64,000 nt of DNA, from NCBI RefSeq assembly GCF_902635505.1, contig NC_045429.1:430059669-430123668 (forward strand), written 5' to 3'. The position numbers and the translations under genes are program-made. Under the pieces are notes generated by a model that was not told the DNA's origin, did not search any database, and worked only from the letters and a program-made list of their open reading frames with translations. This stretch comes from Sarcophilus harrisii. Taxonomy: Eukaryota; Chordata; Mammalia; Dasyuromorphia; Dasyuridae. Positions 53,754 through 63,640 of the stretch are shown here, piece after piece (position 1 is the first letter of the stretch; every line of letters starts with the position of its first letter).

Positions 53754-54309
53754 ATTACTGTTCTGTAAGAAATGACCAACAGGATAATTTCAGAAAGGCC
53801 TGGAGAGACTTACACGAACTGATGCTGAGTGAAATGAGCAGGACCAGGAGATCATTATATACTTCAACAACAATACTATATGATGACCAGTTCTGATGGA
53901 CCAGGCCATCCTCAGCAACAAGATCAACCAAATCATTTCCAATGGAGCAGTAATGAACTGAACCAGCTATGCCCAGAAAAAGAACTCTGGGAGATGACTA
54001 AAAACCATTACATTGAATTCCCAATCCCTATGCCCACCTGCATTTTTGATTTCCTTCACAAGCTAATTGTACAATATTTCAGAGTCTGATTCTTTTTGTA
54101 CAGCAAAATAACATTTTGGTCATGTATACTTATTGTGTATCTAATTTATATTTTAATATATTTAACATCTACTGGTCATCCTGCCATCTAGGGGAGGGGG
54201 TGGGGGGGTAAGAGGTGAAAAATTGGAACAAGAGGTTTGGCAATTGTTAATGTTGTAAAGTTACCCATGCATATATCCTGTAAATAAAAGGCTATTAAAT
54301 TAAAAAAAA
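53754..54309 (+). repeat. young L1 LINE 3' end
   Basis: 5'-truncated L1 of about 555 bases: 'GTTCTGTAAGAAATGACCAA', 'GATGCTGAGTGAAATGAGC', 'TACTGGTCATCCTGCCATC', 'AGAGGTTTGGCAATTGTTAA', 'CTGTAAATAAAAGGC', then an A tail. Target duplication AAGACCTAATTCA (53741-53753) / AAGATCTAATTCA (54310-54322), one mismatch. The small frame at 53880-54089 lies in its 3' non-coding region. Confidence 0.95.
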
Positions 54310-54322
54310 AAGATCTAATTCA

Positions 54323-55240
54323 TCTTAGAAGTTTAGAGAATATATGCGTGTGTATGTATTCCTCTTGCACTTACACTACTTGTTTCCTTTAACTCCCACC
54401 TCAATTTTTCTTTTCTCTTTCTGATTAACACAGCACTCTGAGACTTCGGAATATATAGGTATATATGCAAATATACATGTATATAATTTAATACTTTATA
54501 TACACATATACACATGTACATTTATCTAGTTACCTTGTATGTTAATCTTTACTGTTGTATTTTTGTGTCTGTAAATAGTTATAGAAAGTTTACATAATCT
54601 CTTTGTGTTTAGTATTTACATAATCTGTGTTTAGTATATAATTCATTATTAGTATAGTATTCATTAGTTCAGTATAGTTTATTAGTAGAGCATATATTCA
54701 TTAGCATAGAATTAATATATTATTCATTATTTAATGAACCCCCTAAAGTGGTCACTTTATCTCAATTCACACTTCATATTTTTATTGAGCTGAAACCAGT
54801 TACTATATTTTACATAATTATAACTTCAAATAGTGAGAAATTGAACACATTTGTCCATTTTATAGCGCTCATCATGTTATTCAGAATCTAGCTATATTTC
54901 ATTTTGGTCCCAACCTACTGTCTGGTTGCAGTATCTATCCCAGATATATATATATACATACATATTGATGGGCTACCCATCAAACTGCATGCAGTAGTCT
55001 AGACAATACATTTTTTCCTATGTAGATTGTTAAGTCAGTCTTCTTTTCAGTTGTCACAGATTTCATATTAAAAGCATTAAAGCATTACGGCAATGTGAGG
55101 CTTGCTACAATTAGGGAAATTTTACACAAATGGGAGTATCTGGAGGGGCTTTTCAATGACTTGGGAATTCCTCTTTCATTTTGACACTTCATAGCATATT
55201 CACATCTTTGGACAGCATACATTTCCTGATTTCTATTTTA
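54323..55240. other. unassigned A/T-rich sequence
   Basis: AT-rich with a degenerate tandem patch at about 54590-54740 built from variants of TTTAGTAT and TATTCATTAG. Short (TA)/(CA) runs at 54440-54520 and 54945-54965. No gene seen. Confidence 0.45.
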
Positions 55241-55680
55241 TGTTATTGTGCCAAGATATAGAGACGAGTTGAGAAATATTAATTTTTAATCAGAGAATTT
55301 ATTTGTCGACCTGACCACACGGGATTAGCATCCAAAGCATGTGGTCCTGAACAAAAGGACATAGGGCTTTTTATAGGGTTGACAGAGACCAGAAAATAGG
55401 TTAGCCTGCTTCCTTATCTGACATTGTTGCAACTGTTGTTAAGGAAATACATCAAAGACAAGGGCAGGGAGACAGCAGTCTTCCATGAGATTTCCATTGC
55501 TATTCTTATGCCATGGAGGGTTCTGACAGGAAAGGAGACAAGGGTCTTTTTAGATAGACAAATAGGGCTTGGGATTGCTGGGTCATTTTATGTTTAAAAC
55601 TTTTTCAAACCCAGTTTCTCAAACCCAGTTTTTCTAGGGGGTTGGGGCTGTGGTCTATAATCCAGGTTTTAATAATGTGA
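55241..55680 (-). mobile_element. LTR-like fossil, tentative
   Basis: The left side starts near TGTTATTGTGCC and has GAATTTATTTGTCGACC, an antisense AATAAA signal, then GCTTTTTATAGGGTTG. The general look is that of a minus-strand LTR. Ends and target duplication are not established. Confidence 0.4.
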
Positions 55681-55799
55681 AATTGAGAATCATAAGATCC
55701 ATGAATCAATATATCTTTCTGCTTGTAGCTATCAAGAAATGTTTTATCTTAGAACATTTGTAAGAGACATCTTGGTAAAGAAGAGTCCCTCAAGACTTT

Positions 55800-57165
55800 A
55801 CTTTTTTTCTCCCAAATACTGGAAAAAATGGGTGCATCATTTCTACTGGGCTTATATCTCAAAGAGATCTTAAAGGAGGGAAAGGGACCTGTATGTGCCA
55901 AAATGTTTGTGGCAGCCCTTTTTGTAGTGGCAAGAAACTGGAAAATGAATGGATGCCCATCAATTGGAGAATAGCTGAATAAATTATGGTATATGAAAGT
56001 TATGGAATATTATTGTTCTGTAAGAAACAACCATCAGGATGATTTCAGAGATGCCCGGAGAGTCTTACATGAACTGATGCTAAGTGAAATGAGCAGAACC
56101 AGGAGATCATCATATAAGGCAAGAGCAAGACGATGCAATGATCAATTCTGATGGACGTGGCTCTCCTCAACAACAAGATGATTCAAACCAGTTCCAATTG
56201 TTCTGTGATGAAGAAAGCCATCTACACCCAAAGAGAGGACTGGCAGAGCAGAGTGTGGATCACAACATAGCATTTTCACTCTTTCTGTTGTTGGTTTGCT
56301 TGTATTTTGTTTTCTTAGTTTTTTTTCTTGATCCGATTTTTCTTGTGCAGCAAGATAACTGTATAACTATGTATAGATATATTGGATTTAACATATATTT
56401 AAACATATTTACCATGTGTTGGACTACCTGCCATCTCGAGGAAGGAGGAGAGGGAAGGAGGGAAAATTTGGAATAGAAGGTTTTGTAAGGTCAGTGTTGA
56501 AAAAATCACCCATGCATATGTTTTGTAAATAAAAAGCTTTAAAAAAAATTGGGCTCACCAATGCATTTTTGGTAGAACTGTGAGTCAGTTTGACCATTTC
56601 AAAGAACAGTTTGGAACCATGCCCAAAGTTGTATCTAAAAATTATACACATACTGCAAGAAGATCAAAGAAACGAGAAAATACTCATAAGCATCAAAATA
56701 TAACCATTATTTTTTTAATGGTAAAGAATTGGAAACTGAGAAGATTTCTACCATTTGGATAATGGCTGAACATTTGTTTCCTGAATTGTATTCAGTTTCA
56801 ATACGATGGCTGAATAATGTTATCTAAATATGATGGAATATTATTGTTATAAAAATGATGAAAGGGAGATTTCAGAAAAACCTGGAAAGATATATATGAT
56901 TCTGCTGCAAAGTGAAGTTAGAACCAGGAAAAGTCATCTACAAAATAAAATCAATGTTGTAAAATAATTAGCTATGAAAGTTTCAATAAGTCTGATTGAT
57001 AAAATGACTCACCACAACCCCAAAGACAGAGTTCTATTTCATAACATGTCTAATGCAGAAGTATGTTTTATATGATTTGATATGTATAATAGTAACCATT
57101 TTCATGCCTTCTTAATAATGGAGGAGGGAGAGAATTTGGAACTGAAAATAAAAGTTCAAAACACA
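55800..57165 (+). repeat. older L1 3' region, split by a younger L1
   Basis: The larger right part (56550-57165) has 'CACCAATGCATTTTTGGTAG', 'GTTTGGAACCATGCCCAAAG', 'GATGGAATATTATTGTTATAA' and 'GAGAGAATTTGGAACTG'. A short left piece (about 55800-55827, 'CCCAAATACTGGAAAAAATG') would precede it if the inner L1 is removed. Strongly diverged. Confidence 0.65.
55828..56549 (+). repeat. younger L1 3' end inside the older L1
   Basis: 'TTTCTACTGGGCTTATATCTC', 'AAAGAGATCTTAAAGGAGGG', 'ATTGGAGAATAGCTGAATAA', 'GATGCTAAGTGAAATGAGC', 'TTTTGTAAATAAAAAGC' and an A tail. Imperfect flanking repeat (AAAAAATGGGTGC versus AAAAATTGGGCTC). The 112-codon frame 56138-56476 lies in its 3' non-coding part. Confidence 0.85.
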
Positions 57166-57221
57166 CACACATATATATATATACATATATACATATATAT
57201 ATATGTATATATATATGTACT
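57163..57221. repeat. (CA)n(TA)n with AT palindromes
   Basis: The run begins where the older L1 tail should be and includes ACATATATATATATGT, a perfect palindrome. It is probably a microsatellite grown from the A-tail. Confidence 0.9.
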
Positions 57222-58349
57222 GGAACTTGTCCAATCAAAATATTTGCAATTTATAGAATGTAGTACTTTTAAAAACTACTTCATTTTTCTCTATTGTATC
57301 AAATTTGTTTTTTTTTTTAAATCAACAAATATAGGTGCATCAGATACTCATTCTTTATGATCTTAAGTCACTTGTGTGACTGAAAATTCATCTGACTAAA
57401 AAATGGCATGGAAAAGGGTGTCTATTGCTTTCTCATTATTTTTCATCAAAGATATACACACAGGCAATTTTTCATAAATTTAATAGAAACAAGAAAGTAT
57501 ATTTTTAGACCCATGTTAATTAATATTTTCTTAATTATCTGTGTACATATGAAATGCTACTATCCATTATTTATTTTTGGATTTGTGGCTATACATTGAA
57601 AGGTGATTATTCAATGCTTTCAAAATTTTGTCTTTTTCAAAATGAATTTCCTCCACATATACATCATCTAATCCAACTGTTGTTCTTGGCTTCATCTTCT
57701 TTGTTCCAATTTTCATTCATTCATTTATTACATTAGAGGTTGAGATGCTTGAATTCCAGATATGGTAGTTTTACTGTCATAGACGATGAAACCTATTTGT
57801 TATAGATATTCTGACAGAAATATTCTATTTTTTTCATTTCTTAGCTTCCCAAAGATGGGCTGGTCATGTAACAATAAAAGAAGGATAACAGAGACTAAGT
57901 GTTACACTCGTACCCTTGAAATGTTAAAAAGAAAAAGGCCTACAGAATTTACACTGGATTTAGGTCTACTGGGTTGGGTCTATTCTCTACAATGAACTTA
58001 TTGAAGCATCATGATGAGAAATATACAAGAAGAAGCATAGATTGATTGCAATCTATTGGTAGAGAGAATACTCGTGTCACTGAGGTAGAGGATACAATGA
58101 AGTCCTGAAGGATAAGTGTTATGTTTGCCACCCCAGTTAAATTACAGGATCCTGAGAACAGGTCAGATCTTACTCATTTTATTGACTACTGTGATGAGTA
58201 TATAATAATCAAAAATATTTGATGGATTTAGTTAAAATTATAACTCCATTGTGCTGACCAGATCTCTTTATTGAACCTATCTTCTTGATGGAAAAACTGA
58301 GACCTATCAATTCAAAGCCAAGTCAGGACTCATTGTTTCTGAGCTGGAT
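57222..58349. other. unassigned A/T-rich sequence
   Basis: About 1.1 kb without a recognised repeat or gene. Confidence 0.4.
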
Positions 58350-58500
58350 GTTCTTTAGAAGTTAAATAGTCTAACCTTTTCATTTTAAGGATGTGGAAAC
58401 TGAAGCCATAAGTAAGAGAGCTGCAGATTGGACCTAGGTCTTTTGACTCAGGAGGAATTCTTGCTACAATACACTTTCTGTCATATCATGCTACCCTGGT
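58350..58500 (-). repeat. MIR-type SINE
   Basis: 'AAGTTAAATAGTCTAACC', 'AAGGATGTGGAAACTGAAGC', 'CTAGGTCTTTTGACTCAGG'. Confidence 0.65.
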
Positions 58501-58737
58501 TTGCTTTAAGAACCTGATCCTCCCTTTATTCCCATAAACTATCCAACCTCTTACTTGGAGCATGTGCCATTTTTCTGCTACCATGTTTGTTCCAGGTTTG
58601 AGGGAGAATCAAACTACATTAATATGCAATCACCATTTAATAATTAAAAGATACTCCTTTCCCTCTTTGGATGCTCTCATACTCCTAGGAAAGGGTAAGT
58701 ATGAGAATAGGAAGTTTTAGAAGGAAGGGGATGGGTC

Positions 58738-58925
58738 TTAGGATCATGGATTTTGAGGAGGAAGGGAGTCCACTCTCCTTATTCCACAGACAAGGAAACT
58801 GAGATTTAGAGGGGTTGAATACCTTAGTCAGGACTATACAGCTATTGAATATCTGAGTTGAGCTTTGAATTTAGGTCTTCCTGATTCCAAGTCTAACACT
58901 TTAATCATTATGTCACAATGGGAAG
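58738..58925 (-). repeat. MIR-type SINE, near full length
   Basis: 'CTTAGGATCATGGATTTTGAG', 'CACAGACAAGGAAACTGAG', 'ACTATACAGCTATTGAATAT', 'GAATTTAGGTCTTCCTGATT', 'AACACTTTAATCATTATGTC'. Confidence 0.8.
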
Positions 58926-58949
58926 AGAACGTTGCAGAAAGGATAAGAT

Positions 58950-59220
58950 CCAGGGATATTGAGGAGACTGGAAAAATAGTAAAGGCTAGAAAGGGAAAGG
59001 GAGTAGATGTGAGATGACATTAGGGACTATTTAAGAGGGAAGGTAAGGGAGAAAGGGGAGAAAAGAGAGATAAGGAAAGGAGAGTAGGGAATGAGGGTTA
59101 AAATAGTGGAGTAAAAGAGAGAGTAGGGGCCAGATTAAATGGAGGGCAAAGGAGAGGTACAGAAGGATAATAAAAGGCAGTGCAAGGTGAAAAGAAGAGA
59201 AGATTAAGAGAGGAAAAAAA
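58950..59220. repeat. purine-rich tract
   Basis: GGGAAAGGGAG and AAGGAAAGGAGAG-type sequence. Minus-strand F/L/S-rich frames (59031-59343) reflect this composition. Confidence 0.85.
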
Positions 59221-59221
59221 A

Positions 59222-59285
59222 ACATTCCAATATCTTTGCCAAGAAATCCCCCAAAATAGGGTCATGGAGTCAGACATGATAGATA
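59222..59285 (+). repeat. RTE-tailed SINE, 3' tail only
   Basis: 'CATTCCAATATCTTTGCCAAG', 'AAATCCCCCAAAATAGGGTC' and 'ATGGAGTCAGACATGATAG' match the RTE-like tail of the SINE at 2490-2755 on the other strand. Confidence 0.75.
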
Positions 59286-59462
59286 GAAAGGAAGAAAAGG
59301 GGGCAGGAATATAATGAAAGAACAGCAAGTTTAGTATCAGCAATCAGGCTTCTGTCTTCCAGATCTAGGTAAAATGAGTGCAGTCAGTATCAGGGGTCCT
59401 TAACCATCTTTGTATCCTGGACTCTTTTGACAATCTGGTGAAGCCTTTGACCCCATCTTAGA

Positions 59463-61154
59463 ATAATCTTTTTTTTATTTTAAGTCTTTTTTATTTTTAA
59501 AACATATACATAGTTTTCAACAGCTTTGTAAAACTTTGTGTTTCAATTTTTTCTCCTTCCCTTCCTCCTAACCCCTCTCCCAGATGACAAGTAATCCAAT
59601 ATATGTTAAACATGTGCCGTTCTACACATATTTCCACAATTATCAAGCTGCACAAGAAAATCAGGTCAAAAAGGAAAAAAAAAAGAATAAGAAAACAAAA
59701 TTCAAGTAAACAACAAAAAAAGTGAAAATAATATGTTATGATTCACACTCAGTCCCTACAGTTCTCCCTTTGTGGGCAGATGGCTCTCTCCAACACAAGA
59801 CTAGTGGAACTAAGCTGAATTGCCTCACTGTTGAAAGGAGCCATGTCCATCAGAATTGACCATCACATAATTTTTGTTGCTTCTATATACAATATTCTCT
59901 TGGTTCTACTCATTTCACTTAATATCATTTCATGTAAATCTCTCTAGGCCTTTCTGAAATCATCCTATTGATCATTTCTTACAGAACAATAATATTCCAC
60001 ATGATTCATATACCATAACTTATTCAGCCTTTCTCCAACTGATGGGTATTCACTCAGTTTCCAGTTTCTAGCCACTACAAACAGGGCTGCTACAAACATT
60101 TTTGCACATATGGGTCCTTTTCCCTTTTTCATAATCTCTTTGGAATACTGACCCTATAGAGGCACTTCTGGATCAAAGGATATGCACAGTTTGATAGCCC
60201 TTTGGGTATAGTTTCATATTGCTTTCCAGAATGGTTGTATCAGTTCATAGCTCCATCAACAATGGATTAGTGTTCAAATTTTTCCCACATCGCCTCCAAT
60301 ATTCATCATTATCTTTTTTTCTTTCAAATGTTTCATATGTTTTAATTACTGCAACCTTACCTGAATTGAACTTTTTCATCTGTAGATGGTAGTTGAGTTT
60401 TTTTTTTTATTACAGCTTTTTATTTACAAATTATATGCATGGATAATTTTACAGCATTGACAATTGCCAAACCTTTTGTTCCAATTTTTCTCCTTCTTCC
60501 CCCCATCCCCTCCCCCAGATGGCAGGTTGACCAATACATGTTAAATATGTTAAAGTATAAATTAAATACAATATAAGTACACATGTCCTAACAGTTATTT
60601 TGCTGTACAAAAAGAATCAGACTTTGAAATAGTGTACTATTAGCTTGTGAAGGAAATCAAAAATGCTGGTAGATAAAAAATATAGAGATTGGGAATTCTA
60701 TATAATGGTTCATAGTCATCTCCCAGAGTTCTTTCACTGGGTGTAACTGGTTCAATTCATTACTGCTCTATTGGAACTGATTTGGTTCATCTCATTGCTG
60801 GAGATGGGCCACGTCCATCAGAATTGATCATCATTATCTTTTAATGTCATCTTAGCCAATCTGAGAAGTGTATAGTGGTACCTCAAAGTTGTCTTAATTT
60901 GCATTTCTCTGATCAGTAGTGATTTAGAGCATTTTTTCATATAACTAGAAATTTAATTTTTTCATCAGAAAATTGTCTGTTCATATCCTTTGACCATTTA
61001 TCAATTGGAGAATGGCTTGTAGTCTTATAAATTTGATTCAGTTCTTTATATTTTTTAAAATGAGGCTTTTATCAGAACCCTTGTATATAAAAATTTTCTC
61101 AGTTTACTTATTCCCTTCTAATCTTGTCTGCTTTGGTTTTGTTTATATTAAAAC
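59463..61154 (-). repeat. older L1 LINE, split by a younger L1
   Basis: Antisense L1 3' portion and ORF2 end, about 1.17 kb after removing the inner element. 'AAAACATATACATAGTTTTC', 'CTCCCAGATGACAAGTAATC', 'CTTACAGAACAATAATATTCC', 'CTTTGGGTATAGTTTCATAT', and past the inner insertion 'GTCATCTTAGCCAATCTGAG', 'TTGCATTTCTCTGATCAGTA'. Inserted into the hAT relic 59391-61297. Confidence 0.85.
60318..60827 (-). repeat. younger L1 3' end with apparent 3' transduction
   Basis: On the minus strand: 5'-truncated L1 body (60409-60827) ending with AAATAAAAAGCTG, an A11 tract (60398-60408), 77 bases of non-L1 sequence (60321-60397), and a final A-run. An ATTAAA signal lies 20 bases before the final A-run. 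The whole unit is flanked by TCATCATTATCTTTT at 60303-60317 and 60828-60842, and the outer L1 is collinear across it. Confidence 0.85.
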
Positions 61155-61335
61155 TATAATAAAAATTAATGTTTTTAAATGAATCTTCAATACAAAATAA
61201 AATATATCTGATTAAGGAAACCTATTATATGGAAATACAATCATCAGAATATTTAACAACAACAAAAAGTTAATGGGCATTAAATTAAAAACTCTTGATC
61301 TGGATGGTCTCTAAGGTATCTTTCACTGCTGATAG

Positions 61336-61650
61336 TCAATGATTCTTTGAGAGAAAAGTAAATGGGGAAAGAAAGAGATGAAGAAACAGAGAAGAAGGAC
61401 ACAGAGAGATGAGGAGGTTGGAAGGAGAATAAAGAGTGAAAGCGGGACAAAGGGAAATGGGATAAAAGAAGGGATAAAAAAGAAAAAGGGCAAGTGGAAG
61501 AGAAGAAAGGAGGAAAAAAAGAAATAGGGAGGAAAGAGAGAAGGAAGACAAATAAAAGAAAGAAGTAGCAGGAAGAGGAAAAGGAAGAAAATATGGGCAT
61601 GAAGGAAAAAGTTGGGAGGTAGGTAAGTGGAGAAAAGGATGGGAGGAGGG
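61336..61650. repeat. purine-rich tract
   Basis: About 300 bases of GAAA/GGAA/GAGG sequence. Three overlapping minus-strand frames of up to 160 codons are S/F/L/P-rich and come from this composition, not from a gene. Confidence 0.9.
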
Positions 61651-62055
61651 ATACAGGAGGAGAATACTCTGAATGCATCAAGAAGTGTGGGTAGTGACTG
61701 CATGTTGGTATTGGGACCCATTGAGATTCATTTGAATGCCCTTGAAGCCTCTGGGGTTTCATGTATTTTCATAAAACATATTAAGAACATTTGCTATTTT
61801 TTCCAACCAGAAAATGAAATGTTTGAAACATATTACCTGACAGGTTTTTGCTGTGTGTATTTCCCCTTGGGTCACTATTACCCAGACTTCTGATAGCATT
61901 TCTTACCAGTTTCTCTCCCATCCTCCCTGCTCAAATCACTACCTCCTCCCCAAAGACCCTGAGGGTACATACTGAATTTGTCCTCCCTTCCTAAATCAGG
62001 AGAAATCCCTAATCCTCAAGTGCTCTCTGGAAAATAGTCAATTTGGCTCAGGTCT
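61651..62055. other. unassigned sequence
   Basis: No gene or repeat recognised. Confidence 0.4.
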
Positions 62056-62180
62056 CAGATGACATGATTGTTGCCTTCAAATATCTGAAGGCTTGTCATG
62101 TAGAAGGGGAAGGGGAAAATACTTGTTCTATTTCTCTCCAGTGGCCAGAACCAATTGTTACAGGACACAGGGTAACTATT
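62056..62180 (+). repeat. CR1/L3-like relic
   Basis: 'TTGCCTTCAAATATCTGAAGG', 'CTTGTCATGTAGAAGGGGAA' and 'CTTGTTCTATTTCTCTCC' have the same order as 20040-20200. Confidence 0.5.
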
Positions 62181-62291
62181 ATAGCTGCACCGCCCCCCCT
62201 CACACACATACTCAAGAATTCTTTCAGAGAGAAGTGACCTTCTTGTCACTAGAAGTGTGCAAACTTAAACTCAATGCCCAGGTGTCTTTAA

Positions 62292-62420
62292 AATTCTAGA
62301 ATGTTAGAGCTGAATAGTCTTGAGAGAAAGTCTAATCCAGCCTCCTCATTTTATGGATGGAGAAATTGAGAATCAGAGAAGAGGGTCTCGATTTGACTAA
62401 TTCAAGACCATGTAATAATT
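62292..62420 (-). repeat. MIR-type SINE fragment
   Basis: 'CTAGAATGTTAGAGCTGAATAG', 'CTAATCCAGCCTCCTCATTT' and 'ATGGAGAAATTGAGAATCAG'. Confidence 0.7.
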
Positions 62421-63079
62421 GATTGAATGGGAGTGTTTGGTCTTTGGAGTCCAGATTCAGGATATTCCCGCTGCATTTCCTGATAGCCTGTGTTGTGAGG
62501 GAGGATCAATTCGAAGGACTGAAGTGCCTTTCCATTCTTATGATGCTTAGTCTGAGAGCTCTCAGCCTTGGAAATCACCATTGAGGAAGAAAGTAGAGTA
62601 CACAATAGTGGTTCCGCTGAAAACTCAGAGACTCTGAGAGCAGAAATAAGGGAAGATGTGGAGGAGAGAAGCAGGGTTAAGCAGGACATCAGAGGAAGTG
62701 AGTTCTTCTCTTTTCCTCCTCACACACACACATACATACACACACAATGGGGAGGGGTATGATTTTCTCCTCTCTTCTAGCCTTTGCACCCACCATTAAG
62801 AGTATCATGTAAATAATTTTAAAGACTGCCCTACTTTATTAAATTATTTTTATTTTCCCCATAACTTCATTAATATGGGTGAGAAACTTTCTTTTCCAAT
62901 GTAGACCAGTAGCTTGTGCATAATTTGTCATCTCGGAGAATTTCCTGGGACACTGAGAAGTTAAAGAACTTTCCCTCTGTCATATACCAATAAGCAAAAG
63001 GGACAGGATGTGAATCTAAGTCTTACTGGCTTCTTACATAACTCTCTATTTATCCATTTGATGTTGCATCTCAGAAATT
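62421..63079. other. unassigned sequence
   Basis: No repeat recognised except a CACACA/CATACA patch at 62720-62748. A 64-codon frame starting at 62568 is acidic but lies in purine-rich DNA. I do not call it coding. Confidence 0.35.
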
Positions 63080-63084
63080 TAGAT

Positions 63085-63215
63085 AGATATAGAAGGTTAT
63101 AGATATGTATATGTACTCACACACATACATACATATACATAATATGCATATATTTCTAGTGTAAATGTATACATACATATATATACACATACTCACACAT
63201 ACATATACAGAAAGA
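63085..63215. repeat. degenerate (ATAC)n/(ATGTAT)n repeat
   Basis: ACATACATACATATACAT and TATACATACATATATATAC patches. Minus-strand Y/C/I-rich frames here are artefacts. Confidence 0.85.
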
Positions 63216-63219
63216 AAGA

Positions 63220-63350
63220 AATCGCATCCAACCTGAAGTCTGTAGACCCAGGTTCTACTCCAAATTGCCACTTTTTATATTATTTTAGAAAAGTCATTTC
63301 CCTTATTTTGGCTTGTTCCCTGTCCCCTCCCCACCCCCATGACAGAATTG
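63220..63350 (+). repeat. MIR fragment
   Basis: 'GTAGACCCAGGTTCTACTCC', 'AAATTGCCACTTTTTATATT', 'AGAAAAGTCATTTCCC'. Confidence 0.55.
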
Positions 63351-63391
63351 GGTTAATTGTTCTCTTTTGATAAAATTCACAATAGATTTTT

Positions 63392-63640
63392 GCATGGAGC
63401 TTTAAAGTTTCCAAACTGCTATATAGACATTCTCACACTTGAACTTCACAACATCCCATTAGGTGGGGGGAATGGGACTCCTGTTCTCATTTTATTAAGA
63501 AAGAAACCTAGATCCCCAAGAATTAAGTGATTTTGCTCAGAACTACACAAGCAGTTAAGTGTGAGAGATGGGATTCAGAGCCAGGCAGGGCTTTCTGCCC
63601 CTCGGTCCAATACTCCATTAACTCCATATTCTGCCTCCAG
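63392..63640 (-). repeat. CORE-SINE / MIR, near full length
   Basis: 'GGAGCTTTAAAGTTTCCAAAC', 'GAACTTCACAACATCCCATT', 'AGGTGGGGGGAATGGG', 'AATTAAGTGATTTTGCTCAG', 'CGGTCCAATACTCCATTAAC'. Confidence 0.75.

Larger units (their letters stand above)
59391..61297 (+). mobile_element. hAT-type DNA transposon relic split by an L1
   Basis: Left part 59391-59462 starts CAGGGGTCCTTAACC and continues 'ATCCTGGACTCTTTTGAC', 'GGTGAAGCCTTTGACCCC', 'TTAGAATAAT'. The right part, about 61155-61297, has 'AATGTTTTTAAATGAATCTTC', 'AAGGAAACCTATTATATGG' and 'AATACAATCATCAGAATATTT', ending near AAAAACTCTTG. The two pieces are successive parts of a mammalian MER5/Charlie-like element. No reliable 8-base duplication was found. 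Confidence 0.65.

Noticed and set aside
56138-56476. 112-codon frame that looks protein-like at its start
   Set aside because: It falls in the 3' non-coding region of an L1. A similar short frame occurs at the equivalent place in the L1 at 53754-54309.
61280-61762. 160-codon minus-strand frame, the longest in the window, with overlapping frames
   Set aside because: It is made almost entirely of S, F, L and P from a 300-base purine tract, and all three frames are open together, as expected for low-complexity DNA.
62568-62762. Acidic 64-codon frame (E/R/S-rich)
   Set aside because: Purine-rich DNA tends to give such frames. There is no upstream acceptor and it ends in a CACACA repeat.
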